From NCBI GenBank assembly GCA_000507305.1, contig DF240876.1:7501-71500 (forward strand): a stretch of DNA of 64,000 nucleotides. Reading direction: 5' to 3'. A program made the translations under genes and the position numbers. Of the stretch, positions 26,601-32,323 are shown piece after piece; position 1 is the stretch's first letter; each line of letters starts with the position of its first letter. This stretch comes from Breviolum minutum Mf 1.05b.01 (lineage: Eukaryota; Sar; Dinophyceae; Suessiales; Symbiodiniaceae). The notes beneath the pieces were generated by a model, which did not search any database, was not told the origin of the DNA, and was given only the letters and a program-made list of their open reading frames with translations.

Positions 26601-26735
26601 ATGGCATCCAAATTCAGCTGCTGCGGTTTTTCGCAGGCGAAAACCGTCCTCGTTTTTCGGCCACGTTTCTCGGATGAACAGTTTATCAAACTCATGGCCT
26701 GGGAGGCCTATGGATTTGACACCCATGGACCTTGA
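2081..26735 (+). CDS. Candidate gene A: intron-rich gene, about 20 small exons (possibly two genes)
   Basis: Hand-built model; product not recognised. Exons: 2081-2155, 4363-4458, 7855-7956, 9280-9378, 10417-10515, 11540-11638, 13381-13404, 13719-13745, 14031-14063, 14750-14809, 15112-15177, perhaps 15378-15389, then 16505-16612, 16801-16861, 17916-17955, 18757-18795, 22415-22479, 22762-22812, 23951-24085, 24586-24617, 25618-25673 and 26637-26735. The first eleven can all be read with phase-0 borders; later borders are mixed but match between neighbours from 22415 to the TGA at 26733-26735. The protein would be charged and Ser/Thr-rich in the first half (DDESVAPSMSERTG) and basic in the middle (KYLKHQVDRWRKIDGRR). 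The start codon was not found and a phase change is missing between 15177 and 16505, so a gene boundary may lie there. Several exons are open in more than one frame; I used third-position G/C and phase agreement to choose. Confidence 0.35.
3222..3317. repeat. Adjacent (GTA)n and (GTT)n microsatellites
   Basis: A run of about 16 GTA units passes directly into about 15 GTT units, followed by decayed GTT/GGT sequence to about 3400. The poly-Ser, poly-Cys and poly-Val reading frames over it are translations of the repeat, not genes. Confidence 0.95.
4170..4262 (+). mobile_element. Family A element, left end missing
   Basis: The core (TTTTTATTTTCACCCCG, then TTTTGACGATCATATTT) and right end CCACCAACTAG of family A are present. 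The left TIR is not recognisable, so this looks like a truncated or decayed copy. Same orientation as the other copies. Confidence 0.55.
4363..4458 (+). CDS. Gene A exon candidate, 32 codons
   Basis: A sharply GC-rich island between AT-rich flanks. The phase-0 reading begins RQGGDSAAREPMVSAEPL and is rich in Ala, Pro and Arg. The acceptor CATCCGAAG is poor in pyrimidines. The donor GCC|gttggg precedes an in-frame TAG about 9 nt later. About two thirds of third positions are G/C. The edges are the weak part of this call. Confidence 0.35.
4529..4592. repeat. Family E palindromic element
   Basis: ATGGTATATTTACCTACAT at the left and its near-exact reverse complement at the right enclose a short spacer with TGGTTGATTT. 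The whole unit can fold into one hairpin. Other copies are at 23806, 41465 and 42292; degenerate ones at 2235 and 29890. Confidence 0.7.
4593..7703. other. Long non-coding stretch (putative gene A intron)
   Basis: Apart from the family C element at 6166-6270 and a half-copy of family B near 6371-6421, I see only short overlapping frames without convincing splice borders. The ORFs at 6180-6662 (-) and 7027-7479 (+) have no coding-like composition and run through repeat sequence. Confidence 0.35.
6166..6270 (+). mobile_element. Family C TIR element, near-perfect copy
   Basis: The ends TACCCTCCCTAAAACTAACA and the matching reverse complement TGTTAGTTTTAGGGAGGGTA form a long inverted repeat around a core containing CATCTTCCAACCATCC. 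It encodes no protein, so it would be a non-autonomous MITE-like element. Related copies lie at 20037, 24971, 28749, 37573 and 55856, with weaker copies at 9120 (and its duplicates), 45570, 49612, 54320 and 56886. Confidence 0.75.
7704..7802 (+). mobile_element. Family A TIR element
   Basis: Complete copy: left end CTAGGTGGTGGTTTCAAA, T-rich core with CACCCC and TTGACTAATATTTTTTC, right end TTGAAACCACCAACTAG. The ends are inverted repeats of each other with one mismatch at position 5. It lies about 50 nt upstream of the predicted exon at 7855. Confidence 0.8.
7855..7956 (+). CDS. Gene A exon candidate, 34 codons
   Basis: Good acceptor (AACTTCCCTCAACAG) followed by a basic, GC3-rich phase-0 frame that includes the block MKPGKLHKNEIPPKKQL. 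The donor AAC|gtcatc is only fair. The residues are mostly Lys, Gln and Pro. No domain recognised. Confidence 0.4.
9280..9378 (+). CDS. Triplicated exon, copy 1 (33 codons)
   Basis: The GC-rich phase-0 frame begins DDESVAPSMSERTGTRS and ends PVSRQ at a strong donor CAG|gtgagg. With the acceptor placed at TTGGAG| the exon is 99 nt, so extra copies would insert without shifting frame; an acceptor 10 nt upstream (CTCTTCAAG|) has the better pyrimidine tract but gives 109 nt. The segment is Ser/Thr-rich and probably disordered. This copy has Thr (ACG) where copies 2 and 3 have Ala (GCG). Confidence 0.55.
10417..10515 (+). CDS. Triplicated exon, copy 2
   Basis: Same 33-codon frame, acceptor and gtgagg donor as the copy at 9280, with a single visible codon change (Thr to Ala). 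Intact splice sites in all copies suggest recent duplication, continued use, or both. Confidence 0.5.
11540..11638 (+). CDS. Triplicated exon, copy 3
   Basis: The coding part is identical to copy 2, with both splice sites kept. Downstream intron sequence has diverged more than between the other copies. Confidence 0.5.
12708..12806 (+). mobile_element. Family A element, diverged
   Basis: Left end CTAGGTGGTGGTTTCTAA is well kept. The core has CACCCCC and a TTTCAGATGGGTGG block; the right end is altered to a CCACCACCAACC stretch without the final CTAG. Confidence 0.6.
13381..13404 (+). CDS. Gene A micro-exon candidate, 8 codons
   Basis: Reads AKGEKSDR between CCGGAAG| and CGG|gtacct. Phase 0 on both sides and G/C at most third positions. 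Only 24 nt, so chance is a real alternative. Confidence 0.25.
13436..13592. repeat. Family B inverted-repeat element
   Basis: Left arm GTTGATGGGTTGGTTCAGAA and right arm TTTCAGAACCATCAATC are inverted. The spacer holds the family hallmark GATAAACTACCAACCTC. Other copies are at 17749, 26759, 29041, 29694, 45901 and 51698. Confidence 0.65.
13719..13745 (+). CDS. Gene A exon candidate (9 codons, edges uncertain)
   Basis: Acceptor GGGTTTCACAG| is good. With donor TTC|gtcaat the exon reads EEHGRKRAF, phase 0. A different frame starting at the same acceptor stays open for over 30 codons, so both reading frame and 3' edge are unsure. Confidence 0.3.
14031..14063 (+). CDS. Gene A exon candidate, 11 codons
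   Basis: Reads DSIQPTSEISQ, phase 0 at both borders, donor CAG|gtttcg. The short Ser/Thr/acidic composition matches neighbouring exons. A second open frame exists over the same bases. Confidence 0.3.
14273..14390. repeat. (GA)n, (TA)n and (ATT)n simple repeats
   Basis: A GA run (14273-14287), a TA run and an ATT/ATC triplet tract follow one another. No coding signal. Confidence 0.9.
14750..14809 (+). CDS. Gene A exon candidate, about 20 codons
   Basis: The frame reads TGRTSDTEETTKKTL and stays open upstream to a better acceptor, TTTTCTCAG| at 14715, so the exon may be longer on the 5' side. The donor could be CAAG|gttatt at 14798 or AAG|gttcct at 14809. Thr/Glu/Lys-rich, probably disordered. 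Confidence 0.35.
14840..14939. mobile_element. Family D TIR element (orientation 1)
   Basis: GGTGTTTCCGAGAATAGTGG at the left and its reverse complement at the right. The core carries AATGGATGGTTTATAATGG and TGGATGATTTGGGGGTACC. Copies in this orientation: here, 20216 (half) and 59043. Copies in the opposite orientation: 22144, 27987, 29170. Confidence 0.75.
15112..15177 (+). CDS. Gene A exon, 22 codons
   Basis: One of the clearest exons in the window. Acceptor GATTTCTCAG| and donor ACG|gtgggg bracket exactly 66 nt with very high third-position G/C, phase 0 on both sides. It reads DDFVKVCAEKLEMMSEREAG, an amphipathic, probably helical segment. No family recognised. Confidence 0.55.
15378..15389 (+). 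CDS. Possible 12-nt micro-exon
   Basis: GTGGACCATTTG (V-D-H-L) lies between a good acceptor CTAACAG| and a consensus-like donor |gtgagg, phase 0. Too short to judge without RNA data. Confidence 0.15.
15419..15566. repeat. Long inverted repeat with about 35-bp arms
   Basis: The left arm contains CCTACCCCCATGTGAGGTAC and GGTACCCCCATGA; the right arm contains TCATGGGGGTACC and TTACATGGGGGTAGG. The spacer is about 75 nt. It would fold into a strong imperfect hairpin. I saw no second copy in the window. Confidence 0.7.
16505..16612 (+). CDS. Gene A exon candidate, 35 codons
   Basis: Acceptor TTTCTTACAAG| and consensus donor TTTTCA|gtaaga. The frame with phase-1 borders starts DLHDNARMWRRWNLG and ends SFLSRFQEIF, with Trp- and Arg-rich content typical of a folded protein. 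It joins in phase to 16801-16861. Confidence 0.45.
16801..16861 (+). CDS. Gene A exon candidate (frame uncertain)
   Basis: Acceptor CTTGGTAG|; the GC-rich stretch reads SPRSARMNPLPREGPKRD in the frame that joins the previous exon, or ERQDEPVATRGAKERSV in another frame. Donor |gtcgac is weak. Both readings have similar third-position G/C; phase agreement favours the first. Confidence 0.3.
17172..17269 (+). mobile_element. Family A TIR element
   Basis: Complete copy with CTAGGTGGTGGTTTCAAA and TTGAAACCACCAACTAG ends. Upstream of it an open frame of more than 60 codons on the + strand ends exactly at the element, and downstream an open frame continues for about 18 codons if the element is removed as an intron from AG|GT to TAG|. 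Confidence 0.8.
17749..17864. repeat. Family B inverted-repeat element
   Basis: ACTACTGCTGATGGAAGAAA at the left is answered by TTCTGAACCATCAACAGTAG at the right. The spacer carries AGATAACCTACCAACCTCC. Confidence 0.7.
17916..17955 (+). CDS. Gene A exon candidate, 13 codons
   Basis: Reads IDEEDGRPIRPLQ up to CAG|gtgttg. Starting after TTTAAG| it enters in phase 2, matching the end of 16801-16861, and leaves in phase 0. Confidence 0.4.
18187..18283 (+). mobile_element. Family A TIR element
   Basis: Ends CTAGGTGGGGTTTCGAAT and GAAACCACCACCTAG; core with CCACCTCTACC and TTTTACTAATATTTTTC. Slightly diverged, same orientation as the others. Confidence 0.75.
18757..18795 (+). CDS. Gene A exon candidate, 13 codons
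   Basis: RQEWKYVVASKQQ followed by CAG|gtgtgg. With the acceptor at TAGCAAG| the exon is phase 0; an acceptor 5 nt upstream would shift the entry phase only. Ten of 14 third positions are G/C in this frame and clearly fewer in the others. Confidence 0.45.
19165..19374. repeat. (CAT)n / (AAT)n compound microsatellite
   Basis: About 30 CAT units, an interrupted CGT/CAT stretch, an AAT/GAT tract, then CAT again. The poly-His and poly-Asp/Met frames are translations of this repeat. Confidence 0.95.
19680..19825. repeat. TA-rich simple repeat
   Basis: Several (TA)n runs broken by short ACATA or TTTATAC segments. No coding signal. Confidence 0.9.
19951..19990 (+). CDS. Exon candidate, frame unresolved
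   Basis: The region is GC-rich and has a strong acceptor (TTTTTCATCAGCTCCCTCAG|) and a fair donor GAC|gtgaat. All three frames are open; the one reading RLGVSPLSITWGD has the highest third-position G/C. It does not fit the phase chain of gene A, so it may be an alternative exon or part of another gene. Confidence 0.25.
20037..20142 (+). mobile_element. Family C TIR element
   Basis: TACCCTATGGTAAACTAACA at the left pairs with TATTAGTTTACCAGAGTGTA at the right. The core contains ACATCTTCCAAGGGTCC, so it has the same orientation as the copy at 6166. Confidence 0.7.
20418..20542. mobile_element. Family L inverted-repeat element, copy 1
   Basis: TCCCTAAGGATCCAGATATG at the left and TCCAGATTCTTAGGGATTGG at the right give inverted ends. 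The core has a second internal stem (GGGATGGGATTGAGACCATC). A copy in opposite orientation lies at 48231-48338. Confidence 0.7.
20586..20667. repeat. (GAT)n microsatellite
   Basis: Twenty-seven near-perfect GAT units. Poly-Met and poly-His frames here are artefacts. Confidence 0.95.
20668..22143. other. No confident exon
   Basis: There is an open frame near 21838-21905 (DFGVKSVTGDLSEW, after ACCCTGACAG|), but its donor and phase do not fit the neighbouring exons. The rest is AT-rich, with parts of a diffuse repeat (GGTAGTATA / AACCAGG) near 21170-21260 that recurs at 20290, 30800, 36050 and 53700. Confidence 0.3.
22144..22246. mobile_element. Family D TIR element (orientation 2)
   Basis: TGGATGTTTCCGAAAATAGT at the left; TATTGTTGGAAACACCT at the right; core AAACCATCCATTTTGGGG, i.e. 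inverted relative to the copy at 14840. Confidence 0.75.
22364..22400. repeat. Perfect hairpin: 15-bp stem, 7-nt loop
   Basis: TTTTGCGAAATGGCA, loop CCACTGT, then TGCCATTTCGCAAAA. It ends 14 nt before the predicted exon at 22415, so in the RNA it would sit at the 3' splice site. Confidence 0.85.
22415..22479 (+). CDS. Gene A exon candidate, 21 codons
   Basis: Starts after TTCCAAG| and reads VNQVSEQRSAAHQSEECEGG before AA|gtcgag (phase 2). Glu/Ser-rich. An alternative donor 25 nt downstream (TCAAGC|gttatt) would give phase 0 but would not join the next exon. Confidence 0.4.
22762..22812 (+). CDS. Gene A exon, 17 codons
   Basis: Strong acceptor CTCCCTCAACCTGCAG| and strong donor GAG|gtaggt. 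In the phase-2 frame it reads KYLKHQVDRWRKIDGRR with 12 of 16 third positions G/C. Basic and probably helical. Confidence 0.55.
22912..23008 (+). mobile_element. Family A TIR element
   Basis: Left end CTAGGTGGTGGTTTCAGA, core TTTTCACCCATACC and TTGACCAATATTTTTC, right end TTGAAACCACCAAACAG (final CTAG changed). The CAG at its right end could act as an acceptor. Confidence 0.75.
23035..23121 (+). CDS. Open segment with start codon and strong donor
   Basis: ATG at 23035 opens a 29-codon frame (MSATAICANCSNYWGNSVED...) that ends at a consensus donor GGG|gtgagt. An in-frame TGA lies directly upstream, and no AG acceptor can feed this frame, so if real it would be a first exon inside gene A's intron, that is an alternative or nested start. 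The CxxC pair is suggestive only. Confidence 0.25.
23806..23890. repeat. Family E palindromic element
   Basis: ATCCATGTATGGTATATTTA is mirrored by TAAATATACCATACATGGAT, a long near-perfect inverted repeat around a spacer with TGGTTGTTTTTAATGG. Confidence 0.8.
23951..24085 (+). CDS. Gene A exon, 44 codons
   Basis: Enters in phase 2 after GTTGGCAG| and leaves in phase 2 at CG|gtaaaa, fitting both neighbours. The frame reads IDLPSSGTTTSSGFGPRDTS and later STRSSKRTPGLKN: a Ser/Thr/Arg-rich, low-order region. A second frame is also open over much of it. Confidence 0.45.
24586..24617 (+). CDS. Gene A exon candidate, 10 codons
   Basis: Reads HANGQRRIPP from AAAAAG| to CAT|gtaacc. Phase 2 in, phase 1 out, which joins 23951-24085 to 25618-25673. 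The acceptor lacks a pyrimidine tract. Confidence 0.35.
24971..25087 (+). mobile_element. Family C TIR element
   Basis: Left end TTACTCTCCCTGAAACAGAC; right end TTTTTGGGAGGGTAAG; core TTCATCTTCCAGCCATC. Diverged but in the usual orientation. Confidence 0.65.
25618..25673 (+). CDS. Gene A exon candidate, 18 codons
   Basis: The acceptor TTCTCCATTTTCTGCAG| is one of the best in the window. The frame reads IGFCQHPKKDSPTGSSDT to ACA|gtgacg; phase 1 in, phase 0 out. Confidence 0.45.
26271..26382 (+). mobile_element. Family A element, diverged
   Basis: TTCAGGTGGTGGTTTCAGAT at the left and AACAGCAACTAG at the right; the core is lengthened. Usual orientation. Confidence 0.6.
26637..26735 (+). CDS. 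Gene A terminal exon, 32 codons plus stop
   Basis: Acceptor GCTGCGGTTTTTCGCAG| opens a phase-0 frame AKTVLVFRPRFSDEQFIK, then LMAWEAYGFDTHGP and TGA at 26733. A mixed hydrophobic/charged sequence that looks like a folded C-terminal segment. It joins the previous exon in phase. A family B element starts 24 nt after the stop. Confidence 0.5.
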   Translation, partial: AKTVLVFRPRFSDEQFIKLMAWEAYGFDTHGP

Positions 26736-26758
26736 AAGAATGTCATGGAAAACTAACA

Positions 26759-26872
26759 TACTGTTGATGGAAATAATCCTGCACCAGTTGATATGGTAAA
26801 TATCCCATGATTTAGATTGTTTTATACATCCCAGGTGATGCAGGATTTCTTCTATCAACCGTATCCCCTGTG
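26759..26872. repeat. Family B inverted-repeat element
   Basis: ACTGTTGATGGAAATAATCC with CTGCACCAG at the left; GATGCAGGATTTCTTCTATC at the right. Confidence 0.7.
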
Positions 26873-27039
26873 AGGAATGATGGTTGGAAGATGAAGATGT
26901 TTCTTTTGAAATGGTCCCGAACCCACATGACATGTTAATTTTCAGGAGGATGGAGGGTATATAAATGTTCTTGTTTTGTGGCGAAAGTTTGAGTTGATTC
27001 ATATCTGAGCCGGGTCAGAATGACTTGACTCAAATCACT

Positions 27040-27134
27040 TCTGGGTGGTGGTTTCAAACATTTATATGTTCACCTCTATTTGGGGAAGATTCCCATTTTG
27101 ACTTAATATGTTTCAAAGGGGTTGGCACCACCAT
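27040..27134 (+). mobile_element. Family A element, ends eroded
   Basis: GGGTGGTGGTTTCAAAC, core TTCACCTCTATTTGGGGAAG and TTTTGACTTAATATG, then GTTGGCACCACC. The outer CTAG motifs are lost. Confidence 0.65.
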
Positions 27135-27444
27135 TGTGATAAACTTGGACCTGCCATGTGACCTGTTGACTCCGAACGGGCCCCCCAACAAACTAACGGC
27201 TGGAATCTGATGGTAATGATGGTTTGAAAAGTTCGGATTCTAAGTATCCAGGGGGTCAATTTGCAGGTGAAAATTTGTATACCATCTGGAAAGTAGATGG
27301 CTAGCCACCCCCCAAGTTTGGTGGCGATTTGTAAGGGGATATGATAAACCAAGACTAATGGGAGTTGAGCCATCGATCCTTTCCAGGTGGTATAGTTTTC
27401 TGGGGAGCAGTTTTATTCTGTTCCAATGTTTTGTTCCGGCTCAG

Positions 27445-30400
27445 GTGGCGGGGATATGTCAACCAAAGGACGCTCCTCCCTGGACGGCCCTTGGGTGAAG
27501 CATCTTGGATCCAAACCATGGGGGGGGTAAAACACCCCCAGTGGTCCTTTGGTAGACCACAAGTTTGGAGAGTGCGCACCTACAGGGAACGATCACATAT
27601 CATTTTGAAGTCATGTATACCTGAATCTTCCAAAGGGTGCTGAATGGATGATCAGGGGTGCCTATACACCGTCCTTTAGAATCAAACAGCACCCTTTGGA
27701 AGATACTGGTATGGATATATTTTTCCATCATTATCCCGCCCAAAAATCTGTTGAAGGGACAAATATCATGTAACACTGAACGGGTTGATGGTTTCTTTGA
27801 TTGCTGTTGTCATGTTGTTTTTGAATCTTAGCCACAAGGTAGAAACTACCAGCATCTTCCAAAGGGTGCTGTTTGATTCTCAAGGATGGTGTATAGGAAG
27901 ATCCAGGTATGTATATATTAAGTTACTCTAGACTTGTTTTAAAGAAGCAACAAAAGATATCGAGATTCTTTAGTTACAGACACATATGGGTGTTTCCAAA
28001 AATAGGGTACCCCCAAATCATCGATTCTAATAGGGTTTTCCCTTATAAACCATCCATTTTGGGGTACCCCTATTTTTGGAAACACCCATATGATTTATGA
28101 TTCGTTTTGAAAAGGTATGTTGAACTTGACATTTCTCAAAAACAACGCGTTGGACTCACCTATGTTCCAGTTCGGAATCCGACCTTTATTTGGTGGTCGA
28201 AGAATCCCAACGCTACAACCCCGGAAAAAGTCACCGGAACCATAGACCTCAACCCGGAAAAACGTGGTGAATCTAAGGGAAAACTTCCACATGTTTGGCC
28301 TTTTTTTTGGGGTTGGTGAATTATGTTGGTTTACCCAGATTTTACGGTAAATAGCATTATAAGTAGGTAACTGGGGTTAGCTGAACCCCCTAGAAGTGGA
28401 CTTATATCATCAACCCTACTGAAATTAAGTGTTTTTTTCGGGGGGCCCATCTTGTATGTCGGTGTGTGGGATGTGAAATTCAATGCCATCAACCGTTATT
28501 CATCAAGTGTTTGCTGGTCATTTTGGAAGCTTGGGTGCCCAACTTCATATGACACGTTGATCATGTTCTCATTCCAAGCCACGTTTTGGTTCTGTCATGT
28601 ATTTATCTGGGTGGTGGCAACTCAAATATTTTTTATGTTCACCCCGAAAATTGGGGAAGATTCCCATTTTGACTAATATTTTTCAAATGGGTTGAAACCA
28701 CCAATCAGTTATGATTTTGGTTGATGAGTTAGGAGATTTTGGAATATCTCCCTGAAACTAACAGCCAACGGCCCTGGAAATAGGCCCCTTGACCCAAAAG
28801 GAAAGTTCAACGTCTTCCAACTATCCGTTTTCAGGGGTAAACTCGCTGTTGGTTTCTGAAATTGGTCCACGTTGGAATCCTTCATCGTTTAAAATGGGTT
28901 AATCTTTGAGGGACCAGCACAGTTGGTCTAAGCACTGATTGCATTGCTATCATCCAAGCATTGTGTTTAACCATAGCTATTTGCACAAACACTATATATC
29001 CCCTATGATAAGGAACATTTCACCTATGCTGTCAATGGAAATACTGTTGATGGAAGAAATCCTGCACCAGCTGGGATGTATAAAACCTTGTAAATAGTGT
29101 GATAAACCATGATAAACCACCTATCAACTGGTGCAGGATTTCTTCCACCAACAGTATGTTATTCCAGATGGGTGTTTCCTTAAATGGTGGTACCCCCAAA
29201 TCATCGATTCTAATAGGGTTTTCCCTTATAAACCATCCATTTTGGGGTAGCCCTATTTTTGGAAACACCCAGATATATCCATTGCGGGATATATATCACT
29301 GGACTGCCGACTGCTATCCTCCACCCGCCATGCCCAGGGATCGGTTTCTTCATCACCGAAAAGGTGTTGGGAGTCCCAGTGGATGGGAGCCAGGGACCAA
29401 ACTGGAAGCATCCGGGGAGGTATCCTACCGACACCTACCAATCCCTATAAATAGTGCCTGTGGTTCATGGGTAACCTGAGGGTTTTTTTTTAATTCCTGT
29501 GGTACCGTTGATGGCAACCAGAAATCCGGGATCAACTCACCAGTTCAGGGAACGGTAGCAGTAGTTATTTACCATGAATTTACGACGGGCTTCATACATG
29601 CAAGGTGGTTAGTTGAATTTCGGCAATCAACATGGATGGTTGAGATAAGTGAGATATCTTTGGGACATCAGGTGATATCATCCCCCAGTAGTGATACTGT
29701 TGATGGTTCAGAAATCCGGCTAACCAGTTGATATGGAGAATATCCAATTTTCCATAGGGTTTCATAGATAACGGGTGGTTAGCCGGATGCCAGCCATCAA
29801 GAGTAGTAAGGGAACCTGGTTTTCAGAAAAGACCTTGGGATTGGGAAGTTGAAGAAAGGATTCGGGTTACCCAGATGCTCCATGGAAAATGGCCTATTTA
29901 CCTACATAACTTGATAGTTTTGGACAATGGGACTGATATATTTACCTACATTTACCTCCAAAAGTCCCCAAATGAATGTAAATAGGACATACATTGAGCA
30001 TTTGGGTATAGATTCGATTCAATCAGATTGTGGAAACGAAGTTAGAAGTGGTTCAGCCAGTGTTTTTTTTTGAAATGAATGACATGACACTTGGTGATTT
30101 CACATTGGGTAGCTGGAGAAATGACATTCCGATTCCTGCGTTGGGACAGCACTGTTGGTAGAAGTGGGCCAAGCTGTTAGGACTTGACATTTCCAAGTCC
30201 TACAGGAATTCATCCTTCTTTTGTTGCGTATAGCTACCTCGTAGAAGACGAGTCACATTTTCCAAAAAATTAGGAGTTTATTGAGTTGAGAGATGTGAGC
30301 ATACCATGCTTTCTGCCACTTGGCCAGTTGTGAGCGGAAACCCAAAAGGGCTCCAATTTCGTGTTCCCGAAATTTTCCGTTGGCAGTGATGAACTGCGAG

Positions 30401-30459
30401 ACCTTTTTGAAGGCGTTCTCCGCCGGGCAATGATTTTGTTCAAACATGCGACATTATGA
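27445..30459 (+). CDS. Candidate gene C: four exon-like segments
   Basis: Weak model; product unknown. Segments: 27445-27494 (acceptor TTCCGGCTCAG|, donor TTGG|gtgaag), 28115-28266, 29338-29419 and a terminal 30387-30459 ending in TGA. The 29338 segment is the best: acceptor CGCCATGCCCAG|, donor GAG|gtatcc, and 19 of 26 third positions G/C in the frame IGFFITEKVLGVPVDGSQG. The last segment reads DELRDLFEGVLRRAMILFKH and enters in phase 2 as required. The 28115 segment is a long open frame (YVELDISQKQRVGLTYVPVR) but its phases do not fit the others. TIR elements of families A, B, D and F fill the putative introns. Confidence 0.25.
27612..27912. mobile_element. Family F element with an inverted second copy
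   Basis: At 27615-27712 ACCTGAATCTTCCAAAGGGT is answered by ACCCTTTGGAAGATACTGGT. About 125 nt further, an inverted partial copy follows (GCATCTTCCAAAGGGTGCTG, then GATGGTGTATAGGAAGATCC). The whole makes a nested inverted structure. Confidence 0.65.
27987..28087. mobile_element. Family D TIR element (orientation 2)
   Basis: GGGTGTTTCCAAAAATAGGG and CCCTATTTTTGGAAACACCC ends, core TAAACCATCCATTTTGGGG. Nearly identical to the copy at 29170. Confidence 0.8.
28607..28708 (+). mobile_element. Family A TIR element
   Basis: CTGGGTGGTGGCAACTCAAA at the left, TTGAAACCACCAATCAG at the right, core well kept (GGGGAAGATTCCCATTTTG). Confidence 0.7.
28749..28860 (+). mobile_element. Family C TIR element
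   Basis: CTCCCTGAAACTAACAGCC at the left; GCTGTTGGTTTCTG at the right; core CAACGTCTTCCAACTATCC. Confidence 0.65.
29041..29157. repeat. Family B inverted-repeat element, well kept
   Basis: ATACTGTTGATGGAAGAAAT then CCTGCACCAG; right arm CTGGTGCAGGATTTCTTCCA then CCAACAGTAT. Arms about 32 nt. Confidence 0.8.
29170..29272. mobile_element. Family D TIR element (orientation 2)
   Basis: GGGTGTTTCCTTAAATGGTG at the left, CCTATTTTTGGAAACACCC at the right. Only 13 nt from the family B element before it. Confidence 0.8.
29694..29807. repeat. Family B inverted-repeat element
   Basis: ATACTGTTGATGGTTCAGAA with ATCCGGCTAACCAG; right arm GGTTAGCCGGATGCCAGCCA. Confidence 0.7.
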
Positions 30460-32268
30460 TCTCCACCGTCCACGACAAGAAAAAAAATGTGGATGAGTTT
30501 GAACAAACTTGGAACTTGATACGGTTTTTACATGTTTTTACTATATACCTAGTGTTATTGAGGGAGCAAATTGCAACTGGGAATGGGGTGTTCCGAGAGA
30601 GTGATTCAAAGCGGCGATCTTTGGGAATTCCAACATCAAAGTTGTTTGAAAGCTTCATTTTGAGAAGTGGGTCCCTTTTCTTTTGAATAAATCATCATGA
30701 ATTCATCATTTTCAGGTGATTTTCACCGGAACACACACTCGAAAGCGGCCACCAAAAAAAAACAATGAGCCACGAAACAAACCCTTGTTACTTTCCATTA
30801 TACTGGTTGGTTAATAAGGATCCTTATCATGGTTCATCATAATCCCTATATAATTGGGTAGTATATGTAGTATAGTCCTCTATATACCTCAAACAACCAG
30901 GGTTTTGTTCAATGCTCACCTTCAAATCCTGGATTTTTTTCATCATGAGCAGCGAGGTCGCAATACCCTGGGACCTTCTTTGCTATATATATATATATAT
31001 GTATGGGGGAATGAAATCATAACTAGCCCAAGTTATATATAAATTAGGGATTATTTCATAAGCCATGAAAGAATGAGAGATCCCGGAACTTGCAAAAAAA
31101 ACAGGATTTCATGATTTTTGTCATCAGTTTTTTTTTTTTCGTTGCTTCCTTGGGGAGCTTTTGGGAGATTGATGACATGGGATGCAGCCATTCCACTAAG
31201 GAATGGCGAACCGAGGCATTGAGTTTGGATGGGTGGATTGGATCCAGGATTGGAAGTGATGGACGATTTTGCCTCCAGTTTTTTTTCACCTTTTTGTGGG
31301 GGGAAACACAACAGGGGTTTCCACATGTGTTTTTTTTTCGGGAAATGAGACAACAGTTTTTTTTTGGAACAAGTTACATACAGTTAGTACATTGAAGCAA
31401 AAATGAAATATCTGACCAGAATCTTATGGCGGCGTTGGATTTAGATGATATTTTTAACAATGAATGTTAATGTTAATGAATCTTAATGGTGCTGACCAAG
31501 ATGCTTAGCGTCATCATACATCTTGGATCCATTTGGGCCCTTTCCAAGGGTTCCCGGTACTTCTCGAATTAGGAGGGTGAGTTCTATCCACCATAGGTTT
31601 CAATACTATCACCCTCCGCCTGATGATCTTGAAGTTGGAGACTTATTGGGATCCACATAGATCCTTCAGTTCCACAGAGATTGATTCCAGGGAACGGTTC
31701 GGCCATATGTTTTCCCTTTGGAAAAGGATACATATATCTTCAGAATTGCCTCAAAACTTGCAATGTGTTTGGCTATGTTAGTTCCCAGGATGGTAGTCGT
31801 TCGGTTTTTCTGGAGGTTGGAACTGCTAATTAGTATGATCCCCTCCCAGGTGAATTGGGTTATTCCCACAAAAAAATCTGTACTATTCTTGGTGGCCACT
31901 TTCATTCTTGGAGGAGATCACCCTAACTTCCTCAATTGCATTGAGCAAAATCACTGCATCATTTGAGGGCAGATCTGGACAAATGCTATCAACCCCCCGA
32001 AGATGATGCTTCTGAAATTAACGTTCTTTTTGTTCAGCAATTCTCTTCAGAACAATTTGGCGACTTTTTGAAACGGTAAAAGGGTTCAAACACAGTATAT
32101 GTTTACATGTACATGTATATATCTATATTTATATATATATATATGTTTATATTTTCAGATTTTTAATTATATAAGTCTACAGTACATACATAATATAAAG
32201 CTCTTCCATTATCGTTGGTATTGTTACCTAAAAACTTCCATGTGTTTTTTTCAAACCCCTTGTGAGGC

Positions 32269-32323
32269 ATGGAGGTGTCCCACCAGCCGAGAAGAGATGC
32301 AACCGACCGTGTGTGCCAAACAG
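32269..32323 (+). CDS. Gene D first exon candidate
   Basis: ATG in context GAGGCATGG, frame MEVSHQPRRDATDRVCQT, then G before donor CAG|gtggtc (phase 1). An in-frame TGA two codons upstream supports a start, though TGTGAG| could also act as an acceptor. Confidence 0.35.

Noticed and set aside
29099..29479. 126-codon + ORF starting inside repeats
   Set aside because: Its first half is family B and D element sequence; only the part after 29338 has exon character, and in a different preferred frame.
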